A stretch of 56,920 nt of DNA from assembly GCF_001038455.1 (NCBI RefSeq), contig NZ_LDUY01000008.1:1-56920 (forward strand). The letters run 5' to 3'. The notes under the pieces were generated by a model that did no database searches, had not been told where the DNA came from, and worked only from the letters and a program-made list of their open reading frames with translations. Both the position numbers and the translations under genes were made by a program. This document shows positions 41,945 to 51,357 of the stretch, piece after piece (position 1 is the stretch's first letter; the number at the start of each line of letters is the position of its first letter). The DNA is from Fructobacillus sp. EFB-N1. GTDB lineage: Bacteria; Bacillota; Bacilli; Lactobacillales; Lactobacillaceae.

Positions 41945-44014
41945 TTAGCCTTTAGAAAAATCTGGCACAAAATTAACATAAGTCCGGCCATTTATGACTT
42001 TCTCTTCTAACTGACCCGAAGCAGTGTACACTTTACCTTTTTTACTTGTAGCTTGAATTGATATTTTCTCGTTATTAAGCAGTTTTTCTACTTCCGTATC
42101 AGTAAAACGATGACCACTAAATGAACGATTAAACTGGATTTTTTGATTTGTCTTTGACCAGATACCGCTCACCATATCAGGTACTACTAACTTTTGACTT
42201 GGTGCACCTAATTCTTTTTGCAATTTTTTAGCATTTTCAATAATAATCGGCATATCATGAGCCACGGTTAAACTAGATGATTTCATTGCATAGGCCATAT
42301 CGACTTTGAACTGACCAACCTGTTCAAAAATATCAAAAATCTGTTTTGTAGTAGTTGGCTGAGCGATGAAAGTCCCTTTCACAACGAAGGCAGCAGTCCT
42401 GCCAACATCAGTAAGTTGAATTTTCCCTTTTTTGTCTTGAATATAAGCATCTTGCTTTTTTGTGGGAGAAGTCAAATCTGCATAGGTGCTTGTTCGAGTC
42501 GCTCCGGTGCCAATCTCATTCTTCTCCAAGAAGGCCTTGAGCCATGACCATGTAGGTGCTGATGGTTTACTATTTTGTCCCTCATGAATAAAGAGTTCTG
42601 CATTTTTCCCAATATTTTTATAATTGGTTTCCTCTTCTTCATGTTCTTGGTATATATCGTGCCAGCCATTCACCAAGGGACGATTAATGATTGCCGTAAA
42701 ACTTGGATTCTCTTTTATTTCAGCCTTAATTTGCTCATATTGGTAATTCTCGGCAAACATAGCTAAAAAGTTTTTTGAGAGAATTTCATAAATTTTGGGA
42801 CCAGACATGCCATACTTTTTCAGGTCGGCTAAGCTAATTGGAACACGGGGCCCTGGGCGATTGGCGCCGTGGGCCCCTTCTGCTTTAACGTGTGTCTTAC
42901 GAGGTACTTTGTTCGTAAGTTTACTTACATCAACGCCGACTAAATCTGCGATTTTATCAATGTTTGGCAATGAATCATTAAACTGCTCAGGGGTAATCGT
43001 TTTATCCTCAGTTCGAGGATAAGAAACAATCTGATCTTCATAAAGCTTTTGATAAGTTTCCAAAACCTCCTTAGCTTTATAACCATCTTTAGCTAGGAGA
43101 GCTGATAGTGAAGATAAATCTAATAACTTAGGAGGCTTTGTCTCTTTTTTCTCAGTAGAAATAATCACTGGCGTTCCGGAAGAAATCAAATCCTCCTTCT
43201 CTTTTTCAGCTTCTATTTTGGAAGAAAAACGAAACGGAACTTGCTCATCTTCTTTTTTTACTGACCGAGAGTAAATATTACCAGCATCATCCTTATATCG
43301 GTTTTCAAAATAAGGAATCTTTACATAGTTTTTAATCGCTTCTTCTTGTTCATAGACTTTATATAGCATTGCGGACTTAAGCCGTCCTTGCCTGGAAAGT
43401 ATATTATAGCCACCATACTGACGGGAAGCAGTCGTTGCAATTCGAGTCAACTGCATCGAAATAAAATCCCAGCGATTACGTGCATTACCACGAATTAAAT
43501 CACCATCTTTGGTAGGATCTGAAATATCACGTAAGTTAGTCATGGCCTTTTGAATAGACTTCGCAGATTCATCCAAAAAGTTTGCACGTAAAACCTTACC
43601 CTTCCAGTTGATGGCCAACAACACCTCCCAAGCTAATAGTTCCCCTTCGCCTGAAGGGTCAGTGTCGGTTGCAATCACAATGGCATCAGCGCTTTTTGCT
43701 TTTTCCTTGATTGCATCAACTTCACGTTTGGTGGAGCTTTCTTTTTTTGTTTTTGGGTTGTAGGAAGAAGTGTACTGATTACGCCACTGAAAATGACTAA
43801 TATCCCAGGGGAGATTGTCAAGGGACCATGATTGGTATTTTTTACTTAGTTCTTTTGGCACTTGATTTTCAGGAGCAGCTAGTCCTAACATGTGTCCGTG
43901 CAAACTAACAAGCTCATAATCAAATTGATCAAAATGACCAGTCTTCCCACCCAGAGCCTTTTCAAAATTTTTACGGGCACTAGGTTTTTCAGTAATAATT
44001 AAGTATTTTGACAT
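41945..44014 (-). CDS. Type IA DNA topoisomerase, TrsI/TopB-like (689 aa)
   Basis: Toprim domain with YLIITEKPSARKNF at the start and an acidic motif ATDTDPSGEGELLAWEVL. The catalytic tyrosine lies in VSYPRTEDKTIT. In most type IA enzymes the acidic motif reads DxDREGE; here PSGEGE replaces REGE, as in plasmid-type relatives. The length fits topoisomerase III-like enzymes without C-terminal zinc fingers. Plasmid topoisomerases of this kind occur in pSK41/pIP501-type transfer regions and probably relax or decatenate DNA during transfer. Second gene of the operon under the promoter element at 44392-44428. Confidence 0.9.
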   Translation of the reverse strand: MSKYLIITEKPSARKNFEKALGGKTGHFDQFDYELVSLHGHMLGLAAPENQVPKELSKKYQSWSLDNLPWDISHFQWRNQYTSSYNPKTKKESSTKREVDAIKEKAKSADAIVIATDTDPSGEGELLAWEVLLAINWKGKVLRANFLDESAKSIQKAMTNLRDISDPTKDGDLIRGNARNRWDFISMQLTRIATTASRQYGGYNILSRQGRLKSAMLYKVYEQEEAIKNYVKIPYFENRYKDDAGNIYSRSVKKEDEQVPFRFSSKIEAEKEKEDLISSGTPVIISTEKKETKPPKLLDLSSLSALLAKDGYKAKEVLETYQKLYEDQIVSYPRTEDKTITPEQFNDSLPNIDKIADLVGVDVSKLTNKVPRKTHVKAEGAHGANRPGPRVPISLADLKKYGMSGPKIYEILSKNFLAMFAENYQYEQIKAEIKENPSFTAIINRPLVNGWHDIYQEHEEEETNYKNIGKNAELFIHEGQNSKPSAPTWSWLKAFLEKNEIGTGATRTSTYADLTSPTKKQDAYIQDKKGKIQLTDVGRTAAFVVKGTFIAQPTTTKQIFDIFEQVGQFKVDMAYAMKSSSLTVAHDMPIIIENAKKLQKELGAPSQKLVVPDMVSGIWSKTNQKIQFNRSFSGHRFTDTEVEKLLNNEKISIQATSKKGKVYTASGQLEEKVINGRTYVNFVPDFSKG

Positions 44015-44074
44015 TTTAGCTCCTTAAATTTTTAAAATTATGTACACAGAGGACTTCCCTCTGCTTTTGAGCAC

Positions 44075-44332
44075 TTACGATGAAAGTCCTTGAAAATATT
44101 GAGCCAACATTTGCATGACAACCCAACCAATAGACGAGACCAAAAGTCCAATTGAAATTGCCTTTAGCTTGCTCTTTCCTTTTTCAGTCCCCTCGCGATC
44201 GCTACCAAAAAAATGTACACCAGCAACGACAGCTAACAATCCAGCTAAGCCGACAATTAAAATAAGCACCCATCCTGAGGCGGTGTGCATAGCATTTGCA
44301 ATTTGCTTTGCTTTTTCTGCTAAATCAACCAT
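44075..44332 (-). CDS. Pilin-like VirB2/TrbC-type membrane protein (85 aa)
   Basis: Two hydrophobic helices (WVLILIVGLAGLLAVVAGV at about 21-39 and AISIGLLVSSIGWVVMQML at about 59-77) separated by a short charged loop (SDREGTEKGKSK). This is the usual plan of VirB2/TrbC-like proteins. GGAGGAACGATA precedes the start. First gene after the promoter element, upstream of the topoisomerase. Gram-positive systems lack long pili, so it may be a channel subunit. Confidence 0.7.
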   Translation of the reverse strand: MVDLAEKAKQIANAMHTASGWVLILIVGLAGLLAVVAGVHFFGSDREGTEKGKSKLKAISIGLLVSSIGWVVMQMLAQYFQGLSS

Positions 44333-44391
44333 TATCGTTCCTCCAACGATTTTATTTCAAAAAAGACGTAAAATTCTTTCTTGCTACATAC

Positions 44392-44428
44392 ACTATGGTT
44401 GAAGTTAAATATTCTACTGATGTCCCCA
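44392..44428 (-). promoter_or_regulatory. Transfer-operon promoter element, copy 8
   Basis: Minus strand TGGGGACATCAGT, 17 nt, CCATAGT, 59 nt before the pilin-like gene and directly after the Clp operon terminator at 44442-44462. Confidence 0.75.
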
Positions 44429-44441
44429 ACTCAATAAAAAA

Positions 44442-44462
44442 GAGAATTGTTAATCAATTCTC
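44442..44462 (-). terminator. Terminator of the primase-Clp operon
   Basis: Perfect GAGAATTG / CAATTCTC stem with a T-run on the minus strand, ten bases after the Clp gene stop. Confidence 0.85.
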
Positions 44463-44471
44463 CTTTTAGCT

Positions 44472-46262
44472 TTAAGAAATTTCCATGAGTGGTTTAATCC
44501 AAAATTTCAATTTTCGATCGTCATAAAGACTACTTTCTTCTAATTGAAGATTGGGATTTTTAGCAACCCTTAAGCGCATAGCATACTTGCCCATGGGATT
44601 GATTAGCTGATATTTCAGAATCTGTTTAGAAACAACGGTATCAACTAAATCATTAATTGTCCGTTGGACTGGTCGTGCCCCTTCTTCTGGATTGAAGGCA
44701 TTTTGAGCTAAATATTTAATCACCTCATCATCATAAAGAATTTTCCAACCGTTTTCATGCTTCACCATTTGAGCATATTCTTTGAATTTTTTAGCCGTAA
44801 TGGCCTGAACGCTTTTCATGCTCAACTGATTAAACATAATAATATCGTCAATTCGATTAATTAATTCTGGCCGGAACCGATTTTGTAATTCTTTTTTAAT
44901 TCCACGTTCAATACCCTTATCTTGAACATCAAATTTACCCTCTGGCAAACCACCATACTTCATTTGATCGTTGATAAATTTAAAGCCTTCGTTAGAGGTC
45001 ATGACAATATAAGCATTACGGAAAACAGCTTGTTTGCCTCGTTTGTTAGTCAAGATACCGTCCTGAAAGATTTGTAAGAGTAAATCAAAAACAGCTGGAG
45101 AAGCTTTTTCAATTTCATCTAAGAGGACAATGGTATACGGATTTTTCATGATACCGGCCGTTGCGCGCTCAATAAATTTATCAACTGCTTGGGCATCAAC
45201 GAATTCTGACATATCAAATCGTAATAAGTTATCTTCTGAGTCAAATAAAACCTCGGCCATGGTCTTTACTAATTCAGTCTTACCAGTACCTGTTGGACCC
45301 AGTAGCAATTCAACAGCTAAAGGACGATTTGGATCGTTGTGGTTGACAGCCACCTTTTGAACTTCTTGGCTGATAGTATCAGTGGCACGCACTTGTCCTA
45401 ATACCCGCTTTGATAAAATTTCCGAAAGTTCTAAGGCGCGTTGCACATTGGATTTACTTAACGATTCAGTTGGGATTCCCGTCACCTCCTGCACTTGATC
45501 TAAGATGTCAGCAAGGACAAGGTTGTTTTTCTTTTCCAAAGTCACACGGGCTGCGGCACCTTCTAACAAATCAATAGCCTTGTCCGGTAGAAAGTGGTCA
45601 TTGATATATCGTTTTGATAAATGAATGGAAGCGTGAATGGCTTCATCATCAATTTTTAAATCATAAAAAGCTTCAAGAGAAGGTTTCAACCCCCTCATAA
45701 TGATGGTAGCTTCATCATCACTTGGCTCATTGACCATGATTTTTTGAAAACGTCGTTCCAAAGCCGCATCCGGTTCAATGTATTCATGGTATTCATCGGT
45801 GGTTGTTGCTGAGATTACTCGAAAGTCGCCTCGAGACAAGCTAGGTTTCAACAGATTACTCATATCAAGTAAACCTCGACTTGCACCAGCACCCATAATC
45901 GTGTGCACCTCATCAATAAACAGAACATAAGCATCGCGCTTTTCTTTTAGTTCTTGAATAAGAGCTTCAAAATTTTGGGTAAAGCTGTCACCTTGAAGTG
46001 AGGCCACTTCCAGTATAAGGACTTGCACTCCCATTAATCGCTCCGGTACGTCACCATTTAAAATCCGTTTGGTTAGCCCCTCGACAACAGCGGTCTTTCC
46101 AACACCGGGTTCACCAATTAAGACCGGCGAATTTTTAGTTCGCCTTTGTAAGGATTCAATCACCTTTCGCGTTTCTTCATCACGCCCAATCACAACATAT
46201 TGTTCAGGGTGATCTGAAACTTGTTGAGATAAGTTTGTTGTAAATTGTTCAATTGCAGACAT
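44472..46262 (-). CDS. ClpC/ClpB-like AAA+ unfoldase without N-domain (596 aa)
   Basis: Two AAA+ modules. D1 has Walker [11 protein letters not shown] (about 49-58) and Walker [11 protein letters not shown]2 has [20 protein letters not shown] and the Clp C-terminal region with [10 protein letters not shown]. The N-terminal substrate-binding domain of chromosomal ClpC/ClpB (about 150 aa) and the long ClpB middle domain are both missing. The ATG at 46262 is favoured over an upstream TTG. It lies in an operon with the primase under a transfer-type promoter element. It may remodel the relaxosome or T4SS proteins, which is unusual; a VirB11-type ATPase is absent from the window. Confidence 0.9.
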   Translation of the reverse strand: MSAIEQFTTNLSQQVSDHPEQYVVIGRDEETRKVIESLQRRTKNSPVLIGEPGVGKTAVVEGLTKRILNGDVPERLMGVQVLILEVASLQGDSFTQNFEALIQELKEKRDAYVLFIDEVHTIMGAGASRGLLDMSNLLKPSLSRGDFRVISATTTDEYHEYIEPDAALERRFQKIMVNEPSDDEATIIMRGLKPSLEAFYDLKIDDEAIHASIHLSKRYINDHFLPDKAIDLLEGAAARVTLEKKNNLVLADILDQVQEVTGIPTESLSKSNVQRALELSEILSKRVLGQVRATDTISQEVQKVAVNHNDPNRPLAVELLLGPTGTGKTELVKTMAEVLFDSEDNLLRFDMSEFVDAQAVDKFIERATAGIMKNPYTIVLLDEIEKASPAVFDLLLQIFQDGILTNKRGKQAVFRNAYIVMTSNEGFKFINDQMKYGGLPEGKFDVQDKGIERGIKKELQNRFRPELINRIDDIIMFNQLSMKSVQAITAKKFKEYAQMVKHENGWKILYDDEVIKYLAQNAFNPEEGARPVQRTINDLVDTVVSKQILKYQLINPMGKYAMRLRVAKNPNLQLEESSLYDDRKLKFWIKPLMEIS

Positions 46263-46289
46263 GATTTTTACCCCTAAACTCCACAAATC

Positions 46290-46931
46290 CTACTCATTGC
46301 CTTCAGCAGCAGCCATTGCGTCAAAAAGTGTATCAGCATTTGTGATATTCTTTTGATTCACTTCTTCATTGGTCACCTCAACGGCTTTGGCCTCTTCATC
46401 TGTTACATCTGGTAACAGATCACTTTCCGTTGTTGGTTCAATTGTGGAAACTTCATTAATAGCAGCCGTTTCTTCGTTATTTTGTGCAGATGAAGTAGCA
46501 TTATCGTTTAAATCAGCTGTTATAACAGCATTATCCGGTTGAGAGTCAGATTCTTCCACATTCTTTAAGGCAAAATCATGAACATGAGATGGATCCGGCA
46601 ACGAATCAGATTCTTGTAAAGATGACTCTATATTATTCGATTCTACTGCCTTATGCGATTTTAAATCGGTTTGAATTTGAGTCGTTTCCTTAGGATCAAA
46701 TAATGATTGATTTGACTCTTCTGTTTGATTAACTTGGCCTTGGGTGCCTTTCAAAATAGCAAATTTAGATTGATAAATTGCGTAATTCAACCCTTCCGTC
46801 AAATCTGATAAAGGCATAAATTGGTTGTGTACTCCCTGTCCTTCTTGATTAAGCAATGAATAGTGAATCCATAGTTGCCCAGTCTGTACAAATGTTTGAT
46901 GAATGATAAGTTCATAATCTTTTGATTGCAT
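46290..46931 (-). CDS. Acidic protein between primase and Clp ATPase (213 aa)
   Basis: The first 75 residues look folded (YELIIHQTFVQTGQLWIHY, LSDLTEGLNYAIYQ). The rest is very acidic and disordered, rich in Glu, Asp, Asn and Ser with repeated DSLPDP/DSQPD/DLLPDV pieces. It could be an adaptor for the downstream ClpC-like ATPase or for single-stranded DNA proteins, but no family is recognised. Spaced 9 nt from the primase stop. Confidence 0.65.
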   Translation of the reverse strand: MQSKDYELIIHQTFVQTGQLWIHYSLLNQEGQGVHNQFMPLSDLTEGLNYAIYQSKFAILKGTQGQVNQTEESNQSLFDPKETTQIQTDLKSHKAVESNNIESSLQESDSLPDPSHVHDFALKNVEESDSQPDNAVITADLNDNATSSAQNNEETAAINEVSTIEPTTESDLLPDVTDEEAKAVEVTNEEVNQKNITNADTLFDAMAAAEGNE

Positions 46932-46940
46932 GGTAGCTCC

Positions 46941-48233
46941 TTAAATTTTAATTTCGGCATCTTGAGTGGCGAGTTCTTCTTCAGCAGTAGACTCAAGGAC
47001 TTCTTGAGGGTTTTCGTTAACTTCTTGATAGCCTGTTAAATCTTCATCATTTGTGGTGATGTTGGTTGATTGGGTCTGATTTTGGTCTATTGTTTCCTTG
47101 AGTGGCGAGTTTTCAAATTCTTTAGGTAAAGCCGGCTCATCTTGTAAGAACGCTTCTTCTTGCTTAGGGCTTGCATAGGGTACTTGATCAATAGCATCTA
47201 TGTTGTAACTAAGTGTTTCGTTCGTTGAGGAATAACGCAACTGATCGTTCCAATCCTTACAATTTAAATCAGCAGGTATATCAATTTTCAATTCCACTTG
47301 GTCAAAGGAATTCAAGCGACTTAACATCAAAGCATACTTCTTAGCAAAATTTCTTCCAACTTTATCGTTGTCGGTTGCGAAATGGATACTTTTAGGCAAG
47401 TTAATTTCACCTTTATCCGCGTTTAAATAGTGGTCTGAAATATATCGATTTAAGACTGAGTCTTTTACTCCTGACAACGAGAGAAAAGCGACTTGTTCAT
47501 GTTTATCATGAATTTCTTTAAAGTGCATTTGCCAATAACTGATAGCATCAATTGGAGCTTCTGTAATCACTAATCGATCCGGTTGCTTTTTTTCAGAAGC
47601 ACCAAAGCGAAAATTAAAACCATAATAAGAAGCCGGGCTACCTTGAATGATGCCCTTCCAATAGCCCTGGTGCTTATCATTTCGATTTTTAGTTGGAATC
47701 GTTGCTTGTGTATCAGACCCAACAATTTTTCCAGAAGAATCTCGCCAATTGTACATGAGGTTATGAATAGTCTTCGTGTGGCCATTTCTGGTAAATTCCT
47801 TCAAATGATCTGTTAAAAATCCGCCATCGGCAAGTAAATTAACTAAGATGGGATGGATCCCACGTTTTTTTTCAAGGTATTTTTTGGATTGTTCTGAAAT
47901 TGGACTCGTTTTTAACGATTGAAAGTCGTATTGCACATGTTCAATATCTTCATCGACGGAAGGATGAAAGTCTCCCGTCCGCTCATCTCGAATTTTCTTT
48001 AATTTTTGAATATGCTCTGCCTTATTAGTGTTGTTTTCTAAAGCATCCATCAAGCGTAGTAGCCCGCCTTTTTGATCACGGGCAAACCAAACAAAGTTAT
48101 TGCGAGAAAAATTAACAAATAAGCTGTCATGACCGTCTAACAAACGATAGCCACCTTTATTTGGTTTGCCCCACTTATACCCTTCATAAGTCAGGTATTC
48201 TTCAACAGAGACGTAATTTGGATTATCTGTCAT
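46941..48233 (-). CDS. Toprim-domain plasmid primase, DUF3991/Toprim_2 type (430 aa)
   Basis: N-terminal DUF3991-like part (YLTYEGYKWGKPNKGGYRLL and FVWFARDQKGGLLRLMDALE) followed by a Toprim domain with the invariant Glu in LVITEAPIDAISYWQ and the acidic pair in HFATDNDKVGRNFAKKY. It likely makes primers on transferred single strands in the recipient. The C-terminal 80 residues are acidic and disordered. First gene after the promoter element at 48266-48302. Confidence 0.85.
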   Translation of the reverse strand: MTDNPNYVSVEEYLTYEGYKWGKPNKGGYRLLDGHDSLFVNFSRNNFVWFARDQKGGLLRLMDALENNTNKAEHIQKLKKIRDERTGDFHPSVDEDIEHVQYDFQSLKTSPISEQSKKYLEKKRGIHPILVNLLADGGFLTDHLKEFTRNGHTKTIHNLMYNWRDSSGKIVGSDTQATIPTKNRNDKHQGYWKGIIQGSPASYYGFNFRFGASEKKQPDRLVITEAPIDAISYWQMHFKEIHDKHEQVAFLSLSGVKDSVLNRYISDHYLNADKGEINLPKSIHFATDNDKVGRNFAKKYALMLSRLNSFDQVELKIDIPADLNCKDWNDQLRYSSTNETLSYNIDAIDQVPYASPKQEEAFLQDEPALPKEFENSPLKETIDQNQTQSTNITTNDEDLTGYQEVNENPQEVLESTAEEELATQDAEIKI

Positions 48234-48265
48234 TATCTTTGCGCTCCTTGTCTTTTTCTATTAAG

Positions 48266-48302
48266 ACTATGGTCGCGTTTGAATAATTTACAGATGTCCC
48301 CT
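48266..48302 (-). promoter_or_regulatory. Transfer-operon promoter element, copy 9
   Basis: Minus strand AGGGGACATCTGT, 17 nt, CCATAGT, 32 nt before the primase start codon. Confidence 0.75.
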
Positions 48303-48317
48303 AGTTTTCGCAAACAC

Positions 48318-48351
48318 AATTATACTTACATTTATAATTATAAGTATAATT
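48318..48351. repeat. AT-rich inverted repeat
   Basis: AATTATACTTA and its exact complement separated by 12 nt, with an internal TTATAATTATAA palindrome. Similar in style to 18440-18467 and to the par-region dyads; possible protein-binding site. Confidence 0.55.
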
Positions 48352-48366
48352 ATAAATAAAAAAGGC

Positions 48367-48456
48367 AAAAAAAAAGAACACTGACGTGTCCTTAATCCGC
48401 CTGAGGAACTGCAACATATGAAGGCGAATTCAGCAGTTGTGTTCCTACAAGCTTAT
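48367..48456 (-). ncRNA. Candidate small RNA with own promoter and terminator
   Basis: On the minus strand, TTGTAT (48486-48491), exactly 17 nt, TAGAAT (48463-48468) form a good sigma-A promoter. About 8 nt later a transcript of about 85-90 nt would begin. It contains AGGAAC..CTGC that can pair with GCAGTTCCT, and it ends at an AAGGACAC / GTGTTCTT hairpin followed by nine T. No ORF is present. It could regulate copy number, the sigma factor or the primase operon. Prediction only. Confidence 0.55.
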
Positions 48457-48540
48457 GCACTTATTCTAACAGCAAACAAGCTAATATACAATATAATTTA
48501 GAATTTGTTTGAGTAGTGTAAAAAAGTACATGAATAAGAC

Positions 48541-49284
48541 TTATTTAAGGTTATCTTGTATCATACTGGCCATTTTTTGACGAGCATCCTGACTGACCTT
48601 GGAAATATGCTGTTGACTGACATTTAATAATTTACTGGCTTCCTGTGTTGATCTAGCACGTCCTGTTTTATCAAATCCGTATACTAAAAATAAAACCATT
48701 CGTTCTTTTGCATTTAACTTATTCATCGCTGAATGGATACTGTCATGAATATCTTGCTCATTTCCATTTGAGTCTGGATCAGTAGTTAAATCATCATCAA
48801 GAATAGTTGGTTTGTAAGTGAGTTCTTGTAAGCCATTTTTTACACGCTGAGGGCTCCAACCAAGCTTATTGGCTAATTCATCAATCGACGGCTCTCGATT
48901 TAAATCATTTTGTAAAAGACTGATTTCCTTTTTTAATTGGTGCTTAGCGCGCAACTGATAGCCTGAGTAGGATAAAGCGTGCTTTGAGTTATTAAATGCC
49001 ATATAAATTTCTTGATTAATTCGTATATATAGATAATGAGTATGCGAATCACTATTACTTTTTTCGGGATTAAAATCTCTGATGGCTTTCAGCAAACCAA
49101 ATTGGCCTGCTGATAATAATTCTTGATATAAATCTGCATTACGACTACTAGCATGTTCAGGTATATATTTATGCACACAACTGACTATCAGTCCTTGATA
49201 ACTGTTCATTAAACGCTCAAGTTTTGAATCATCTCCCGAGACCACTTGATGAAAAAGTAAATTCTGTTCCTGTGTGTTCATCAT
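48541..49284 (-). CDS. Plasmid-encoded sigma-70-family RNA polymerase sigma factor (247 aa)
   Basis: Region 2-like segment around residues 50-100 (ADLYQELLSAGQFGLLKAIR and YLYIRINQEIYMAF), a region 3-like helix-turn-helix (PSIDELANKLGWSPQRVKN, about 131-149), and region 4 (LNAKERMVLFLVYGF, ARSTQEASKLLNVSQQHIS). The three-region layout fits group 3 alternative sigma factors such as SigB/SigF-type proteins. The start overlaps the relaxase stop as TAATG after GGAGGAG, so it is coupled to relaxase synthesis. It is the best candidate to read the nine bipartite promoter elements in the window. No anti-sigma factor is recognisable next to it. Confidence 0.9.
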   Translation of the reverse strand: MMNTQEQNLLFHQVVSGDDSKLERLMNSYQGLIVSCVHKYIPEHASSRNADLYQELLSAGQFGLLKAIRDFNPEKSNSDSHTHYLYIRINQEIYMAFNNSKHALSYSGYQLRAKHQLKKEISLLQNDLNREPSIDELANKLGWSPQRVKNGLQELTYKPTILDDDLTTDPDSNGNEQDIHDSIHSAMNKLNAKERMVLFLVYGFDKTGRARSTQEASKLLNVSQQHISKVSQDARQKMASMIQDNLK

Positions 49285-51314
49285 TACTCCTCCAACTCTT
49301 TCTTACGTTCTGCTGATTTAATACGTGCTTGTTCCGCTTCATAAGCGTATTCTGCCTCGTCCATTCCCCGTTGGCTGTCACCCCTAGCAAGTTGCTTTAA
49401 AATGGCCTCTACGCCGAGTGAGTTCAATTTAATGAATGAATGCTTTTTTGTTTTGGCAATATGCTTTACTGGTTGCTGGATTTTAGTAGCACGAACTTTT
49501 TTGCCATCATCTTGTTGACCATTATTAAGTGAATTAATATGTTCAAATTGATTACGATTTTCATTTAGTAATTTCCGCCGTTCAGTGGCACTTAACTCAG
49601 ATGACTGCATCAATTCATTATTGAGAAATATCTTGTGTTTAGCGAATAAGATTTTTTCCCGTCTTTCCAGTAAGGTCAATTCGTCTTGACGTTCTTTAGC
49701 TGATAAGCTTTCCTTGGATGATTCATTATCCGTTAGCAAGACACGTTCATCTTGAATTTTTTTCAAGTGGTACTTGTAATATGAATCGCTGACCAGCTTA
49801 ACGTCGGCCTTCTCCGGTAATGTTGTTTGCCAAGCGAGTTCTTTTTTTGTTTCTTTTTGTGAATCGGAAAGTCTGAAATTTGGGGTTTGATCAATTTCTA
49901 AATACTGAATTCTTTGTTGGATCTGTTCGTTTTGGAAGAGAGAGAAAGCATCGTGCTTGTCTTTTAAGTTGGCTTGCTTGGTCTTTAAATCATCAAGTTC
50001 CTGTTCACGATGGAAAACATGAATGGCCCTTTTTTGTCGTCCCAATTCTTTGGATAATTTTTTGGGTACGGGTTGCTTTTTCATTCTTAATTCTTTGACT
50101 TGTTCTTCTAATCGATTTTTGATTTCAACATGTTTTTCAAGCGAACGTTCTTCTTGTTCATAATCAATTTCAAAATATTGAGGTTCAAGATTTTTAATGG
50201 TGCGATAAAGTTCATTGACTAATCGATTTTGAATTTTTTCCTGTTGATTACGAGCATATTGATCAGTTTTGGTCGAATGACCATAACCCTTTTGATAGAC
50301 TTTTTGCAATTTTTCATTATCTTCCAGAAGGTCTAGGTTAGCAGGGCTATTTTTTAAAAAGTCTTGAATAAAGTCATTTGCTAATTGATTTGCAGCCTTC
50401 ATTTCAATTGCATTCGATTTCGCACGCCATTTTTTTGAATCCTCAGGCAACAAATGAATAATGGCATTTAACATTTCCTTTTGTTGGTAGCTATGATAAA
50501 AAGTATCTTGTTTTTGAAAACTTTGAATTAGTTTTTTACTATCAATTTGTCTTTTAATTAATAAATTTCTTTCAATTTCTTGATTTTTATCTAATCGTGC
50601 AGCGTTCCAAAAATCTCGTTTTAAATGATTAATCGTCTTTTGTTTAAAGACACCCTTTGGTTCTAATTGACCGTTTTGAATGTTTTTTTTAATTGGTCGC
50701 TTTGTATTGACTTCATAAGTTGCTAAATGAATATGAATGTGATGATCATTGAGATCCCCCTTCAAATGAATGTTGCCAAACCAATTAGCTGACTGGTCAA
50801 TACCCTCCGCCTTTAATAAATTAGGCATCACTTGTTGCACAACTTTTTTTAAACGACGTTGGTCAAGATTACGATCAACCACGTTATCCATAATTTGTTG
50901 TTTTACTAGAAAATTATCAGATAACGAAATTACGGTTTTCCACATCAAATTATTGTTCTTTGCAGCTTGATTAATTTCTTTCTTGATATCTTGTAGCTCA
51001 GGTTGACTTAAATTAAATTTGTTTTTGGAAAAAGTTGGGGTTAAATCATCTTGGACATTTTCTTCCAATGCTGTCGCGTATTCCTTTTTTCCATATTCAA
51101 CATAATCAGTGTATCGGCCATTTTTCTTAGCTAAATTTTGTCCTAAAATGTCTTGGTCGTTTTGAACGCTGGTAACCTCTTCATCTCTACCACGATGGTC
51201 CAATAAATAGTCCACATAGCCAGACCGACATTTTGAAAATTGATGCTTAATGATAATGTCTGGGTTTGAACCTGAAGTCGCACTTGTTATTATATTTTGA
51301 CCCATTACTGTCAT
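49284..51314 (-). CDS. MOBL/MobP2-like conjugative relaxase (676 aa)
   Basis: Nicking enzyme at oriT. The N-terminal 230 residues contain YVDYLLDHRGRDEE, a YTDYVEYGKK segment that may carry the catalytic Tyr, and WKTVISLSDNFL. The metal-binding three-His motif is DHHIHIHLATYE. These are features of the MOBL (MobP2) family first defined on pLS20. The remainder is helical and very charged, probably a coiled coil. The gene lies downstream of three small accessory genes and upstream of the sigma factor. Two starts four codons apart are possible; the GAAAGGAAA site fits the second somewhat better. Confidence 0.9.
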   Translation of the reverse strand: MTVMGQNIITSATSGSNPDIIIKHQFSKCRSGYVDYLLDHRGRDEEVTSVQNDQDILGQNLAKKNGRYTDYVEYGKKEYATALEENVQDDLTPTFSKNKFNLSQPELQDIKKEINQAAKNNNLMWKTVISLSDNFLVKQQIMDNVVDRNLDQRRLKKVVQQVMPNLLKAEGIDQSANWFGNIHLKGDLNDHHIHIHLATYEVNTKRPIKKNIQNGQLEPKGVFKQKTINHLKRDFWNAARLDKNQEIERNLLIKRQIDSKKLIQSFQKQDTFYHSYQQKEMLNAIIHLLPEDSKKWRAKSNAIEMKAANQLANDFIQDFLKNSPANLDLLEDNEKLQKVYQKGYGHSTKTDQYARNQQEKIQNRLVNELYRTIKNLEPQYFEIDYEQEERSLEKHVEIKNRLEEQVKELRMKKQPVPKKLSKELGRQKRAIHVFHREQELDDLKTKQANLKDKHDAFSLFQNEQIQQRIQYLEIDQTPNFRLSDSQKETKKELAWQTTLPEKADVKLVSDSYYKYHLKKIQDERVLLTDNESSKESLSAKERQDELTLLERREKILFAKHKIFLNNELMQSSELSATERRKLLNENRNQFEHINSLNNGQQDDGKKVRATKIQQPVKHIAKTKKHSFIKLNSLGVEAILKQLARGDSQRGMDEAEYAYEAEQARIKSAERKKELEE

Positions 51315-51357
51315 TTTCCTTTCTTTTTTTTATTATGTATAACTGGAAAAACCAGTT

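Noticed and set aside
48541-49284. Sporulation or chromosomal sigma factor, implying a chromosomal window
   Set aside because: It is coupled to a relaxase gene, and the window also holds rep, par and oriT-like features, so a plasmid gene is more likely.
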